Shown: one piece after another, positions 8,444 to 19,129 of the stretch
Numbering within the stretch: position 1 is the stretch's first letter
Layout: every line of letters starts with the position of its first letter
Assembly: GCA_019119635.1 (NCBI GenBank)
Contig: DWWP01000013.1
Span: 18,058 to 82,057 of the forward strand
DNA: 64,000 nucleotides
Direction: 5' to 3'
Origin: Candidatus Dietzia intestinipullorum
Lineage (GTDB): Bacteria; Actinomycetota; Actinomycetes; Mycobacteriales; Mycobacteriaceae
The notes under the pieces: generated by a model
Told to the model about the DNA's origin: nothing
The model's database searches: none
What the model saw: only the letters and a program-made list of their open reading frames with translations
Program-made: the position numbers and the translations under genes

Positions 8444-8974
8444 TCAGCGGCCGGTGCCGGCGTAGACCTGTGCCTCCTCCTCGCCGCCGAGCTCGAACGC
8501 CGCGTGCAGGGCCCGGACGCACTCGTCCAGCTCCTCCTCGCGGACCAGCGCCGAGATGCGGATCTCCGAGGTGGAGATCAGCTCGATGTTGATCCCGGCC
8601 TCGGACAGCGACTCGCAGAACGTGGCCGTGACGCCGGGGTGCGACTTCATGCCGGCGCCGACGAGGGAGACCTTGCCCACGTTGTCGTCGTAGAGCACCT
8701 TGTCGATGCCCAGGTTCGCCTTGGCCTCGGACAGGACCTCGACCGCCTTGCCTCCGACCTCGCGCGGGCAGGTGAAGGTGATGTCGGTCTTGCCGGAGGA
8801 CCTGGAGACGTTCTGCAGGACCATGTCGATGTTGATCTCGGCATCGGCGACCGCCCGGAAGATCTTGGCCGCGTGTCCCGGCTGATCCGGGATACCGACG
8901 ACCGTGATCTTGGCCTCCGAGGCGTCGTGAGCGACTCCGGTCAGCAGTGCGTCTTCCACGGGGATGTCCTCCAT
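8444..8974 (-). CDS. Probable internal start: aspartate kinase beta subunit
   Basis: In corynebacteria and mycobacteria lysC encodes a second, shorter regulatory subunit from an in-frame internal start. Here ATG 8974 ([20 protein letters not shown]) falls just before the ACT domains and would give 176 residues, close to the known beta subunits. It is preceded only by a weak GGCCGGAAAC site. Family knowledge supports it; the sequence alone does not prove use. Confidence 0.45.
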   Translation of the reverse strand: MEDIPVEDALLTGVAHDASEAKITVVGIPDQPGHAAKIFRAVADAEINIDMVLQNVSRSSGKTDITFTCPREVGGKAVEVLSEAKANLGIDKVLYDDNVGKVSLVGAGMKSHPGVTATFCESLSEAGINIELISTSEIRISALVREEELDECVRALHAAFELGGEEEAQVYAGTGR

Positions 8975-9706
8975 GTTTCCGGCCACGAGCGTGCCGGGAT
9001 CGGTCGAGTACGAAGAGCGGACGCGCAGCGGCACACGGTGGCGCCGCGCGAACTCCACACTCCGCAGGTTGAGGATCTTGGATCCGACGGCCGCCATCTC
9101 CTGCATCTCCTCGTACGAGATGGTGTCGAGCTTGCGGGCGTTCGGCACGATCCGGGGATCGGCGGTGTAGATGCCGTCGACGTCCGAGTAGATCTCGCAC
9201 TCGTCGGCCCCGAGCGCGGACGCCATCGCCACGGCCGTGGTGTCCGAGCCACCGCGCCCCAGCGTGGTGACGTCCCGCGTTTCGCGGGAGACGCCCTGGA
9301 AGCCGGCGACCAGGGCGATCTTGCCCTCGTCGAGCGCCTCTTTGACGCGCCCCGGCGTGATGTCCATGATCCGGCTGTTGCCGTGGCGGGTCGTGGTGAT
9401 GATCCCGGCCTGCGAGCCGGTGAAGGAATACGCCTCCATCCCGAACGAGCTGATGGCCATGGCCAGCAACGCGTTGGAGATGCGCTCACCCGAGGTGAGC
9501 AGCATGTCCATCTCCCGCTGCGGGGGAGACGGGCAGACCTGGTCGGCCAGGTCCAGGAGCTCATCCGTGGTGTCGCCCATCGCGGACGCCACCACCACTA
9601 CGTCGTCACCCGCCTTCCGGGTCTCCACGATCCTCTCGGCCACCCGACGGATCCGTTCTGCGGACTCCACGGAGGAGCCGCCGTACTTCTGCACTACCAG
9701 TGCCAC
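8444..9706 (-). CDS. lysC: Aspartate kinase, alpha subunit
   Basis: Phosphorylates L-aspartate, the first step of the aspartate family (lysine/diaminopimelate, threonine, methionine). 420 residues, as in corynebacteria. The kinase signature [19 protein letters not shown] starts at residue 4; [16 protein letters not shown] is near 158-173. Two ACT domains follow from about residue 265 ([20 protein letters not shown] and [18 protein letters not shown]), the lysine/threonine feedback site. Start GTG 9706 has AAGGG about 9 nt upstream. It is divergent from the EamA transporter gene. asd, usually next in the operon, lies beyond an inserted nuclease gene. Confidence 0.96.
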   Translation of the reverse strand: MALVVQKYGGSSVESAERIRRVAERIVETRKAGDDVVVVASAMGDTTDELLDLADQVCPSPPQREMDMLLTSGERISNALLAMAISSFGMEAYSFTGSQAGIITTTRHGNSRIMDITPGRVKEALDEGKIALVAGFQGVSRETRDVTTLGRGGSDTTAVAMASALGADECEIYSDVDGIYTADPRIVPNARKLDTISYEEMQEMAAVGSKILNLRSVEFARRHRVPLRVRSSYSTDPGTLVAGNMEDIPVEDALLTGVAHDASEAKITVVGIPDQPGHAAKIFRAVADAEINIDMVLQNVSRSSGKTDITFTCPREVGGKAVEVLSEAKANLGIDKVLYDDNVGKVSLVGAGMKSHPGVTATFCESLSEAGINIELISTSEIRISALVREEELDECVRALHAAFELGGEEEAQVYAGTGR

Positions 9707-9777
9707 GCGGTCACACCCTTCCGGTGTTGATCGGCTTAACGCGGCCCTACTTTACTGGAGGTGTTTACTCATCATCG

Positions 9778-10773
9778 ATGACGGAAACCTGGGCGGCCAT
9801 AATCCTGGCCCTCGCCTCTGCCCTCAGTCAGGCGTTCGGCACGGTCATGCGACACCGGACAGCCACCCGACCGGGACAAGGGGCCGGGGGCGGTCTCGGC
9901 GTGTTGACGAGCCGATATTGGTGGGCCGGCATGGGCATCAGCCTGGTCGGATTCCTGTTCCAGGGCCTGGCTCTGGCGTTCGGCTCACTCATCCTGGTCC
10001 AGACCATGGCCGTGCTCTCGCTGATCTTCGCGCTCCCGCTGGGCGCCTGGTTCACGGGTCGACGGATCACCAAGACCGAACTGTTCTGGGGGCACGTGCT
10101 GGCCGCCTGCGTGATCATCCTGGTGACGTTCGGCCGCCCGACCGGGGGTGAACTGCATCCGCCGTGGACCGCGTGGACGCTGGCCTGCGGGGCCGGGTTC
10201 CTGGTGATCGCGATCCTCTTGCGCGTCTCGCGCAACCGCGCCGACCGCGACCGGGCGTTGCTCCTCGGTGTCGCGGGTGGCACGGCGTTCGCCTATGTCG
10301 CTCTGCTCACCAAGGGCGTGGCCGACCGGTTCGCTGCGGGCGGCGTCGGCGGGGTGGTCACCACGGGCGAGGTGTACGGGCTGGTCGTCGCGGCCGTCGC
10401 GGCGCTCACCCTGCAGCAGATGTCGTTCTCGGCCGGGGCCGTGCACCAGGCGGTGCCGGCGTCCACGGTCACCACGCCCGTGGTGTCCCTGGTCCTGGGC
10501 GTGGCGGTCCTGGGCGAGTGGTTCGACGTCGACGGCGCCGGGATCGCCCTGCTGGCGGGCACCCTCGTGGTGATGGCGGTGGCGACCGTGCTCCTGGCGC
10601 ACAAGGAGGTCTCGCCCGGCGATCGGTCCGGCGTCCCCGGCGACCGGTCCGGTGTCCCCGGCGACGAGCCCGGTGCTCCCGCGATCGACGACGGCTCCGG
10701 TGACACCCGCGAGGGCGCCGCCGACGTCGCCCGGGAGGCCACCACGCGGGGCGCCCGCAAGCACCGGCACTGA
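9778..10773 (+). CDS. EamA/DMT-type membrane transporter
   Basis: 331 residues with about nine or ten hydrophobic helices, arranged as two repeats of the drug/metabolite transporter fold (AAIILALASALSQAFGTV at the start; a second repeat from about residue 175). The last 60 residues are hydrophilic, with GDRSGVPG repeats, and probably cytoplasmic. ATG 9778 is used, with TGGAGGTG about 15 nt upstream. It is divergent from lysC over 71 bp, so both promoters share this gap. The position next to lysC makes amino-acid export a possibility, but no substrate can be assigned. Confidence 0.75.
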   Translation: MTETWAAIILALASALSQAFGTVMRHRTATRPGQGAGGGLGVLTSRYWWAGMGISLVGFLFQGLALAFGSLILVQTMAVLSLIFALPLGAWFTGRRITKTELFWGHVLAACVIILVTFGRPTGGELHPPWTAWTLACGAGFLVIAILLRVSRNRADRDRALLLGVAGGTAFAYVALLTKGVADRFAAGGVGGVVTTGEVYGLVVAAVAALTLQQMSFSAGAVHQAVPASTVTTPVVSLVLGVAVLGEWFDVDGAGIALLAGTLVVMAVATVLLAHKEVSPGDRSGVPGDRSGVPGDEPGAPAIDDGSGDTREGAADVAREATTRGARKHRH

Positions 10774-10856
10774 GAATCACAGCCGCGGTTCGCCACCGAC
10801 GTGCCTCGCGGGGCCCCACGAGCTGAGGCGACCCCGTCGAGAGAGCCCGTTCCGAC

Positions 10857-10955
10857 GCGATCCGCCCCTCGGATCCAGCCCCCCGCTCAATCTGCCCTTC
10901 TGATTTCTCAAGGCACTGAGGGCCCCGGGCGCGCATGGCAATCCGAAGGGCAGAT
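10857..10955. repeat. 66-bp hairpin element, class B copy 1, with an extra half-site
   Basis: Arms ATCTGCCCTTCTGATT (10890-10905) and AATCCGAAGGGCAGAT (10940-10955) pair at 15 of 16 positions around 34 nt; total length 66 bp. A further half-site, GCGATCCGCCCCTCGGATCC, lies at 10857-10876. The element is in the 382-bp gap between the EamA and protease genes and is followed (10960-11075) by degenerate tandem GCGCAAGCCGGGGCGGGGC and GGGGAAGCCA repeats. The same arms and spacing recur at 57843-57908. Confidence 0.8.
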
Positions 10956-11155
10956 CGTGCGCCGCTGGGGGCAAGGCAGCGCAAGCCGGGGCGGGGCGGC
11001 GCAGCGCGAGGCCGGGGCGGGGCGAGCAGGGGAAGCCAGGGGAAGCCAGCGGAAGCCGGCGCCAAGGCGCGAGCCAGGAGAGCCCACCAACGCCCGACCC
11101 TGAGATACGACTTAGAGGTTCCCCACCACGTCCGCCGCTCACTTAGACTTCCTTT

Positions 11156-11986
11156 ATGCGCCTCCCTCGCCCCACGGGCACCGCAAGCCTCACGCGTCTC
11201 ACGCGCCTCACGCGTCTCGTCGGGGCTGCGGCGATCGCGCTCGCCGCCACGATCGCCGCCACCGTCGCCACCGCCCCCGCGGCCGACGCCGTCGTCTACG
11301 GAGCCCCCTCCGGCCCCGCGCCGTGGGCGGTCCAGATCACCTCGTTCCACGGCGCCCCGGGCGTCCCGTGCACCGGCGTCGTGGTGGCCCCGCACTGGGT
11401 CGCCACCGCCGCACATTGCGGTCCCACCCATCCGGGGGCCTACACGCTCGGCTTCGGCAACTGGGCCACGCTCCCCGGGGGCCTGGCCGCAACATCCGGG
11501 TCCGCCGGCCCGGCGATCGTCGGCGGCTTCGGCTCCCTCGACACCGGGAGCCTCGGTCGGCACGCCCCCGTCGCCGCCTATCACGCCCCCGCCGGCGACG
11601 TGATGCTGCTCAAACTCGCCCACCCGGCGCCGGCGCCGTCGGTCAAGCGCGCGGGCGCCGACCCCGCACCCGGATCGGTCCTGCGCTACCACGGCTTCGG
11701 CTCCACCAGCATCCTCGGACTGCGGTCCCCGCTGCTGCTCACCGGCCTGACCCGCCTCGACCACATGGGGCCGCGTGCCGGCTCGTGGATCGGCCACTCC
11801 CACACCATCCAGGGCGGCTACGGCTTCGGCGACTCCGGCGGCCCGGTCTTCCACGGCGACCGACTCGTGGGCCTACACTCCGGCTCCGACCACACCCGCC
11901 GCAAGACCGACGGCACCAATCCCGCGTGGTACGAATCGGTCCCCGCGCAGAACGGCTGGATCGACTGGATGATCGCCAACCGATGA
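11156..11986 (+). CDS. Secreted trypsin-like serine protease
   Basis: 276-residue S1-family protease. An export signal covers residues 1-43, with an unusual N-region containing LTRLTRLTRL (short DNA repeats), a hydrophobic core AAIALAATIAATVATAPAADA and likely cleavage after ADA. The catalytic triad is visible: His in VATAAHCG, Asp in AGDVMLLKL, Ser in GFGDSGGPVF. Mature N-terminus VVYGAPSGPAPWAVQI resembles an activated trypsin. ATG 11156 lies 6 nt after TAGACT (11144-11149), suggesting leaderless expression. Expected to act outside the cell; target unknown. Confidence 0.9.
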   Translation: MRLPRPTGTASLTRLTRLTRLVGAAAIALAATIAATVATAPAADAVVYGAPSGPAPWAVQITSFHGAPGVPCTGVVVAPHWVATAAHCGPTHPGAYTLGFGNWATLPGGLAATSGSAGPAIVGGFGSLDTGSLGRHAPVAAYHAPAGDVMLLKLAHPAPAPSVKRAGADPAPGSVLRYHGFGSTSILGLRSPLLLTGLTRLDHMGPRAGSWIGHSHTIQGGYGFGDSGGPVFHGDRLVGLHSGSDHTRRKTDGTNPAWYESVPAQNGWIDWMIANR

Positions 11987-12050
11987 GCCTCCGGAGGACA
12001 CGAAGTCGGCGTCACGTGCCGAACCGCGCAGGTTTTGCCACACTGAACAG

Positions 12051-12479
12051 ATGGACTCGCCGGACATAGTGGTCCGTCGGGCCTCGCGGTCCGACGTCGA
12101 CCTCGTGCTGTCCGCGTCGGCACTGTTGTCCACCCCGCCCACCGCCGAGTGGACCACGGATTTCCTCGACCGCGGATCCAACCTCCTCCTGCTGGCCCTA
12201 CTGGACGACACTCCCGTGGGGATGCTCGTCGCCGTGGAGACCGGCCACCTCGGGTCCAGCCCCGACCTCTTCGTCTACGGCATCCGCGTCCGCGAGGACC
12301 TCCGCAACCGGGGCATCGCCCACAAGCTCGTCGACAAGGCCGTCGCCGTGGCCGAGGACTCCGGCTGCCGGAACGTCTGGGGCTCCATGGAGCGCGGGGA
12401 GCACCTGCAGGAGGACTCGCCACTCGCCGCAACCGCCCCCGAATCCGGCCTCACCACGTTCACGATCCCCATCCCCTGA
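12051..12479 (+). CDS. GNAT family N-acetyltransferase
   Basis: 142 residues with the GCN5-related acetyltransferase fold. The acetyl-CoA loop is VREDLRNRGIAHKLVDKAV (R-x-x-G-x-A type), preceded by the beta strand LFVYGIRV. It begins DIVVRRASRSDVDLV, a common GNAT N-terminus. CACACT lies 6 nt before the ATG, consistent with a leaderless start. Located just upstream of the leuA leader on the same strand, with no evident link to leucine synthesis. Substrate unknown. Confidence 0.8.
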   Translation: MDSPDIVVRRASRSDVDLVLSASALLSTPPTAEWTTDFLDRGSNLLLLALLDDTPVGMLVAVETGHLGSSPDLFVYGIRVREDLRNRGIAHKLVDKAVAVAEDSGCRNVWGSMERGEHLQEDSPLAATAPESGLTTFTIPIP

Positions 12480-12500
12480 CGACGACGAGAAAGGTGTACG

Positions 12501-12554
12501 GTGAACCGCATGCAGCGCGTGCTCCTTCTTGGGTGCCGCGGCGGGGCCCGCTGA
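12501..12554 (+). CDS. leuL: leuA leader peptide (Leu-codon attenuator)
   Basis: Seventeen codons from GTG 12501: MNRMQRVLLLGCRGGAR. An AAAGG site lies about 7 nt upstream. Three consecutive leucine codons (CTC CTT CTT), right before a strong hairpin and 80 bp ahead of leuA, are the hallmark of transcription attenuation: a ribosome stalled for charged tRNA-Leu would change folding downstream. Similar leaders are known before leuA in other actinobacteria. Confidence 0.75.
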   Translation: MNRMQRVLLLGCRGGAR

Positions 12555-12556
12555 GG

Positions 12557-12597
12557 CGGACCGGCTCCCCGTCGCGGGATCTCGTCGTGCCGGTCCG
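12557..12597 (+). terminator. leuA attenuator hairpin
   Basis: Stem CGGACCGGC (12557-12565) with GCCGGTCCG (12589-12597), perfect over 9 bp, starting 2 nt after the leader stop codon. The leader's own GC-rich end (GGCGGGGCCCGC) can form a competing structure. No clear U tract follows, so a role as terminator or as ribosome-site sequester remains open. Confidence 0.55.
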
Positions 12598-12613
12598 ATT
12601 CCACAGACCGTGA

Positions 12614-14497
<1,884 letters not shown>

Positions 14498-14754
14498 CGG
14501 GCGGCGCGCCGGCGCGGGGCGGGCGCGCCGGCGCGGGACGGACCGAGGCGGCACGAGCCGGCGCCGAAGTGGGTGCGCGAGAGCACTTCCGGGTGCCCCA
14601 GATCACACAGATTTCGCCACATGAGCCTCATTAGTCACATGTCTCACTCGGGTAACGAATGTCTCGATTTGGTTACGCCAGGCGCGTAATGTGTCGCGGT
14701 GTCGCGCCGATATGCCTGGCGTCCGCCTTCGAGATCTGAGTCTGGAGCACCTTC

Positions 14755-15858
14755 ATGCCCGTTTCACGCCGTGGGTTCCTCACCGCCGCATCCGTCGGCG
14801 TGGGTGCCGCCGTCGCCTCGTCCGTCCGCATCCCGCTCGCCGGGGCGAACCCGCTCGCCACCGGATCCCTCGGTGCGGCGCAGGACTTCCTCCAGTCGGT
14901 GCCCGCCGGCAGCGGGATGATCCAGCCCAACGGCCCACTCGGCTACGTCGGCGTCACCTTCCCCGACGCCCAGGAGGTGCTCGGCCGCATCCGGTTCGCC
15001 TTCCCGGACGGGTCGCTGGGCGACTGGCTGCCGCTCGAGGCGATGGACTCCGCGCCTGACGGCGGCAGCAAGAACGCCTCCGAGCTCATCTCCGCCCCCG
15101 ACGAGGCCGTGAGCTACGAGGTCGACGCGCCCAAGGGCGCCGAGGCCACCGTGTTCGACGACGGCCGCGGCACCACGCGCAACTACAGCCTCGGCAGCGT
15201 CGGGCTCGCCGGCCTCCCGGTCATCCCGCGCGAGGCGTGGGGCGCCGGCGACGTCTCCGGCAACAACTGGGGCCCGGCGGCCTTCCACCCGGCGCAGGCC
15301 ATCACCATCCACCACACGGCCATGCAGCCCGGGCACGACCGCCCCGCCGCCGTGCGGGCGATCTACAACTACCACGCCAACACCATGGGCTGGGGCGACG
15401 TCGGCTACCACCTGCTCATCGACCCCGAGGGGCGGATCTATCAGGGCCGCGGCGGCACCGTCGCCGGCACGCCCGTGTTCCAGGTCCCGCCGGTCGCCGG
15501 CGTGGCTCCCCCGGTCGTCACCGCGGGCCACGTGGGCGGCTACAACAACGGCAACATCGGCATCAGCCTGCTCGGCGACTTCACCGGTGCGCCGCCGACC
15601 CCCGCCGCCGTGGGCGCCACGATCGACTGCGTCCGCGCACTCTCGGGCTACATCGGCCTCAACCCGCACCAGGGCATCACCTACCGCAACCCGCAGGGTG
15701 GCGGCGCCCGCAACATGCCGGCCGTCTCCGGCCACCGCGACTGGGGCGGCACCGCCTGCCCGGGCAACGCCTTCTATCCGCAGATGCAGTTCATCCGCGA
15801 TCACGCGGCCCAGGGCTGGATCCCGTCGGGGGTCTCCTCGGCCGCCGTCGGCTCCTGA
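14755..15858 (+). CDS. Secreted N-acetylmuramoyl-L-alanine amidase (PGRP/amidase_2 fold)
   Basis: 367-residue cell-wall amidase with a twin-arginine signal (VSRRGFLTAASVGVGAAVA). The amidase_2 domain runs from about residue 155 to 340; zinc-binding residues are visible as ITIHHTA and SGHRDWGGTACPG, with GYHLLIDPEGRIYQGRGG between. It cuts the lactyl-Ala bond of peptidoglycan outside the membrane. A GGAG lies 8 nt before the ATG. The 257-bp upstream region holds two 12-bp CG palindromes (terminator-like) after leuA and a GTAAC...GTTAC pair (14652-14676) that might bind a cell-wall regulator such as MtrA; the latter is speculation. Confidence 0.9.
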   Translation: MPVSRRGFLTAASVGVGAAVASSVRIPLAGANPLATGSLGAAQDFLQSVPAGSGMIQPNGPLGYVGVTFPDAQEVLGRIRFAFPDGSLGDWLPLEAMDSAPDGGSKNASELISAPDEAVSYEVDAPKGAEATVFDDGRGTTRNYSLGSVGLAGLPVIPREAWGAGDVSGNNWGPAAFHPAQAITIHHTAMQPGHDRPAAVRAIYNYHANTMGWGDVGYHLLIDPEGRIYQGRGGTVAGTPVFQVPPVAGVAPPVVTAGHVGGYNNGNIGISLLGDFTGAPPTPAAVGATIDCVRALSGYIGLNPHQGITYRNPQGGGARNMPAVSGHRDWGGTACPGNAFYPQMQFIRDHAAQGWIPSGVSSAAVGS

Positions 15859-16008
15859 CCCCTGCGCCCGCCACAGAGGTCTCGTCCAGTCGTCACCCCG
15901 GGTTCACCCCGCGGAGGCCGCGTCGTCGTCAGCGCTGCTTAGCGTCACAACGGTCCACGGCACCGGGTCCGCCGGTGCGCTGTTCCCACGTCCGACGAGG
16001 TCTCTTCC

Positions 16009-17187
16009 GTGCACCGCAACACCCGCTCCTTCGCGGCCGTCGGAGCCACTGCGCTCGGCTGCCTTCTCACCGCCTCGACGCTCTCCGTCGCCTCCGCTAC
16101 GACAGATGCACCCGGCCCGGTACCGCTCGGCTCTGGCTCTCTCGGCTCCGGGCCGCCCACCGGGGGCCCGCTGGGTTCACTCGGCGTGGGGGGCTCCGCC
16201 GGCGTCGAAGACCCCGCATTCGATCTGCAGGCCCACCGGGGTGGGCTCGGCCTCCACGTCGAGAGCACCCCGCAGGCATTCGCTCACGCCCTGGAGCTGG
16301 GGGTCACCACCCTCGAGCTCGACACCCAGGTGACCGCTGACGGGGCCGTGGTGGTCACGCATGACCGCAAGCCCCGGACCGATGTCTGCCAGGACACCGG
16401 GCCCGTCGACGACGACGATCCGCTCTACCCCTACATGGAGCACACGATCCACGACCTCACCCTCGAGCAGGTGCACACGCTCGACTGCGGATCGCTCCAG
16501 CGCCCCGGCCATCCCGATCAGCAGACGCACCAGGGTCAGCAGTTGATGCTGCTCTCGGAGGTGTTCGACCTCGTGAAAGCGTACGGCGCCAGCGGGCCCG
16601 ACGGGGTCCGGATGAACATCGAGACCAAGGTCGAAGCGGGCTCCCCGGACGAGACCGCGCCCCGCGAGGAGTTCGTCGCCGCCGTCCACGAGCAGATCGC
16701 CGCCTCGGGGCTCCAGCAACAGATCACCGTCCAGTCCTTCGACTGGGGCGCGCTCCGGGCGATGCACGAGCTCGCCCCGGGCCTGCCGCTGGTGGCCCTC
16801 ACCAACCACGATTTCCTCGGCATCGACGACCCGGAACCGTCACCCTGGCTCGGCGGGATCGACATCGACGACTTCGACGGAGATGGCGTCGCCGCAGCAG
16901 CATCCATCGACGGAGTGGTGGCGTATTCTCCGGTCGCCACCCATCCCGACCAGGACTGCGCGGTCGGCGAGGACGGCTGCACGGCCTACGTCTCCCGGGA
17001 GATGGTCGACAGCGCCCACGATCACGGCCTCAAGGTGATCCCGTGGACGGTGAACGATGTCCCCACGATGGAGTACCTCATGGGCCTCGGCGTCGACGGG
17101 ATCATCACCGACTATCCGGACCGGCTACGCGACCTCATGTCCGAACAGGGACTGCCCCTGCCCGGGCAGTACGCACTCCACGGCTGA
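16009..17187 (+). CDS. Secreted glycerophosphodiester phosphodiesterase
   Basis: Hydrolyses glycerophosphodiesters to glycerol 3-phosphate and an alcohol. 392 residues with a Sec signal at 1-35 (TALGCLLTASTLSVASA). The GDPD barrel starts near residue 65: LQAHRGGLGLHVESTPQAF (catalytic His-Arg), LELDTQVTADGAVVVTHD (metal Glu/Asp and second catalytic His), MNIETKVE, and TDYPDRL at the end. A GAGG site lies 8 nt before GTG 16009. It likely recycles phosphate and glycerol from membrane or teichoic-type polymers outside the membrane. Confidence 0.92.
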   Translation: MHRNTRSFAAVGATALGCLLTASTLSVASATTDAPGPVPLGSGSLGSGPPTGGPLGSLGVGGSAGVEDPAFDLQAHRGGLGLHVESTPQAFAHALELGVTTLELDTQVTADGAVVVTHDRKPRTDVCQDTGPVDDDDPLYPYMEHTIHDLTLEQVHTLDCGSLQRPGHPDQQTHQGQQLMLLSEVFDLVKAYGASGPDGVRMNIETKVEAGSPDETAPREEFVAAVHEQIAASGLQQQITVQSFDWGALRAMHELAPGLPLVALTNHDFLGIDDPEPSPWLGGIDIDDFDGDGVAAAASIDGVVAYSPVATHPDQDCAVGEDGCTAYVSREMVDSAHDHGLKVIPWTVNDVPTMEYLMGLGVDGIITDYPDRLRDLMSEQGLPLPGQYALHG

Positions 17188-17208
17188 GCCAGCCGCACGC
17201 GGCGCCGG

Positions 17209-17640
17209 TCAGTCCCTGGAACGCGAGGGGAGCAGCAGCCCGAGCACCGCGTTGACCACGGCGATCACGATGCCGCCGAAGAACGCCGCCCAGAAGCCGC
17301 CCACCGAGTACTCGGCGCCGAACAGGTCGAACGTCGCGGTGATCCACGAGGTCAGCATGAGCATCAGGGCGTTGACCACCAGCAGGAACAGTCCCAGCGT
17401 GATGATGGTCAGCGGCAGCGACAGCAGCTTGACGATCGGCTTGACCACGGCGTTGACCAGGGTGAACACCACCGCCACGATGAGCAGTGCGGTGATGGTC
17501 GGGATGCTCACCTGGTTCTCGATCGCCCCGGCGCCGGGCGCGTAGATCCCCTCGCTCTCGTGCAGCGAGATTCCCGGCACGATCAGGGTCGCCGCCCACA
17601 GGGCGACGGCGTTGACGATCAGACCCAGCACGAGTCCCAT
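17209..17640 (-). CDS. Phage-holin-like (DUF4.2/mycobacterial holin superfamily) membrane protein
   Basis: 143 residues with four hydrophobic helices (LVLGLIVNAVALWAATLIV, TALLIVAVVFTLVNAVV, ITLGLFLLVVNALMLML, AFFGGIVIAVVNAVLGLLL). The repeated VNAVVKPIVKLLSLPLTIITLG pattern is typical of the small phage_holin_4_2 family that is common on actinobacterial chromosomes; despite the name no phage link is implied. GGAGG sits 10 nt before the ATG. It follows the aminotransferase gene on the same strand with a 6-bp gap, so they are probably cotranscribed. Function unknown. Confidence 0.8.
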   Translation of the reverse strand: MGLVLGLIVNAVALWAATLIVPGISLHESEGIYAPGAGAIENQVSIPTITALLIVAVVFTLVNAVVKPIVKLLSLPLTIITLGLFLLVVNALMLMLTSWITATFDLFGAEYSVGGFWAAFFGGIVIAVVNAVLGLLLPSRSRD

Positions 17641-17646
17641 GGGCGG

Positions 17647-19008
17647 TCAGCCTCCTACATACGAGTCGGCCACATCGAGCGCGCGGTCGAAGATGTCCAG
17701 GCCCGCGCGGGCCTCCTCCGCCGTGATGATGCACGGCGGCACGATGTGGAAGCGATTGTAGTTCATGAACAGCAGCAATCCGTCGTTCTTGGCGGCGCCG
17801 AAGGTCTTGGCCATCGCCTCGGAGGACCCACCGTACGGGGCGAGCGGCTCGCGTGTCTCGCGGTCCGCCACCATCTCCACGGCCCAGAAGACGCCCAGGC
17901 CGCGGACCTCACCGATGGAGGGGTGCTTCTGGGCGAGTTCCTCCAGCCGGGGGCCGATGACGTCCTCCCCGATCGTCTTGGCGTTCTCGACGATCCGCTC
18001 GTCCCGCATGAGGTTGATCGTGGCCACCACGGAGGCGCAGGCCAGGGGGTGCCCGGCGTAGGTGAGGCCGCCGGTGTACGGGGTCTTCTCGAAGGAGGCG
18101 GCGATCCGGTCGTGCAGGATCACGCCGCCGAGCGGCACGTAGCCGGAGTTGGAGCCCTTGGCAAAGGTGATGAGGTCGGGCGCCCAGTCGTCGTCGCCGG
18201 AGCGGAAGTGGTCCAGGGCGAGCCACTCGCCGGTCCGGCCGAAACCGGCCATGACCTCGTCGCAGATCATGACGATCCCGTACTTGTCGCAGATCTCGCG
18301 CACGCCGCGCAGGTAGTCGGCGGGCGGGACCATGATGCCGACGGTGCCGGGCACCGACTCGATGATCAGCGCGGCGAAGTGGTCCGGTCCCTCGAGCCCG
18401 ATGAGGGTGTCGAGGTGCTCGAGCGCGCGGTCGGACTCCTGCTTGTCGTTCTCCGCGTAGAACTGCGAGCGGTACAGGAACGGGGCGTGGAAGTGGACGG
18501 CGCCCGTGTTGCCCATGTCGTTGGCCCAGCGGCGGGTGTCGCCGGTGAGGTTCATGGAGGTGGTGGTGGCGCCGTGGTAGCTGCGGAACGCCGAGAGGGT
18601 CTTGTGGCGGCCGGTGTGGCGGCGGGCCATGCGGACCGCGTGCTCGACGGCCTCGGTGCCGGCGTTGGTGAAGAACACACGGTTCATGCCGGCGGGGGCG
18701 ACCTCGGCGACCAGCCGGGCGGCCTCGGCGCGAGCGGCGTTGGCGTGCGCCGGGTTGATGGTCGCCAGTTCGGCGGCCTGGTCCTGGATGGCCTTGACCA
18801 CCACGGGGTGCTGATGCCCGATGTTGGTGTTGACCAGCTGTGAGGTGAAGTCGAGGAACTTGTTGCCGTCCCCGTCCCACAGGTGGCAGCCCTCGGCGGC
18901 GGTGACGACCATCGGGTCGGAGGCTCCCCACGCCGACCACGGGGCGAGGACGTGCGCGCGCTCCTTCTCGTAGATCTCGCGGGCTGCTGCGTTCTGCGGT
19001 GCGGGCAC
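17647..19008 (-). CDS. Class III PLP-dependent aminotransferase (omega-aminotransferase type)
   Basis: 453 residues, fold type I class III aminotransferase. Motifs in order: FLDFTSQLVNTNIGHQHP, FTNAGTEAVEHAVRMAR, SYHGATTTSMN, MICDEVMAGFGRTG (PLP-ring Asp) and the PLP lysine in LITFAKGSNSGYVPLG near residue 270. These fit enzymes acting on omega-amino compounds such as taurine, beta-alanine or GABA; the exact substrate cannot be told. GTG 19008 is chosen because GGAGGAG lies 7 nt upstream; the frame extends further to 19059 without a better site. The small holin-like gene follows in the same transcript. Confidence 0.85.
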   Translation of the reverse strand: MPAPQNAAAREIYEKERAHVLAPWSAWGASDPMVVTAAEGCHLWDGDGNKFLDFTSQLVNTNIGHQHPVVVKAIQDQAAELATINPAHANAARAEAARLVAEVAPAGMNRVFFTNAGTEAVEHAVRMARRHTGRHKTLSAFRSYHGATTTSMNLTGDTRRWANDMGNTGAVHFHAPFLYRSQFYAENDKQESDRALEHLDTLIGLEGPDHFAALIIESVPGTVGIMVPPADYLRGVREICDKYGIVMICDEVMAGFGRTGEWLALDHFRSGDDDWAPDLITFAKGSNSGYVPLGGVILHDRIAASFEKTPYTGGLTYAGHPLACASVVATINLMRDERIVENAKTIGEDVIGPRLEELAQKHPSIGEVRGLGVFWAVEMVADRETREPLAPYGGSSEAMAKTFGAAKNDGLLLFMNYNRFHIVPPCIITAEEARAGLDIFDRALDVADSYVGG

Positions 19009-19129
19009 TTGGTTTCTCCTCCAGCCATCGACGACACCGGTCGGTGTCAATACTCCCACGCGCGCGATTCCCGCCGTGTCCCGCGCACCTCACCGGCCTG
19101 CGCGCTCGCCGCCGGTTCGGTGACCGTGG

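Noticed and set aside
14652..14676. GTAAC...GTTAC pair as an MtrA site before the amidase gene
   Set aside because: The motif is short and loosely defined; a single pair in the expected place is not enough. Mentioned in the amidase entry only.
17209..17640. Prophage remnant suggested by the holin-like name
   Set aside because: This small membrane family is chromosomal in many actinobacteria, and no phage genes, integrase or attachment repeats are nearby.
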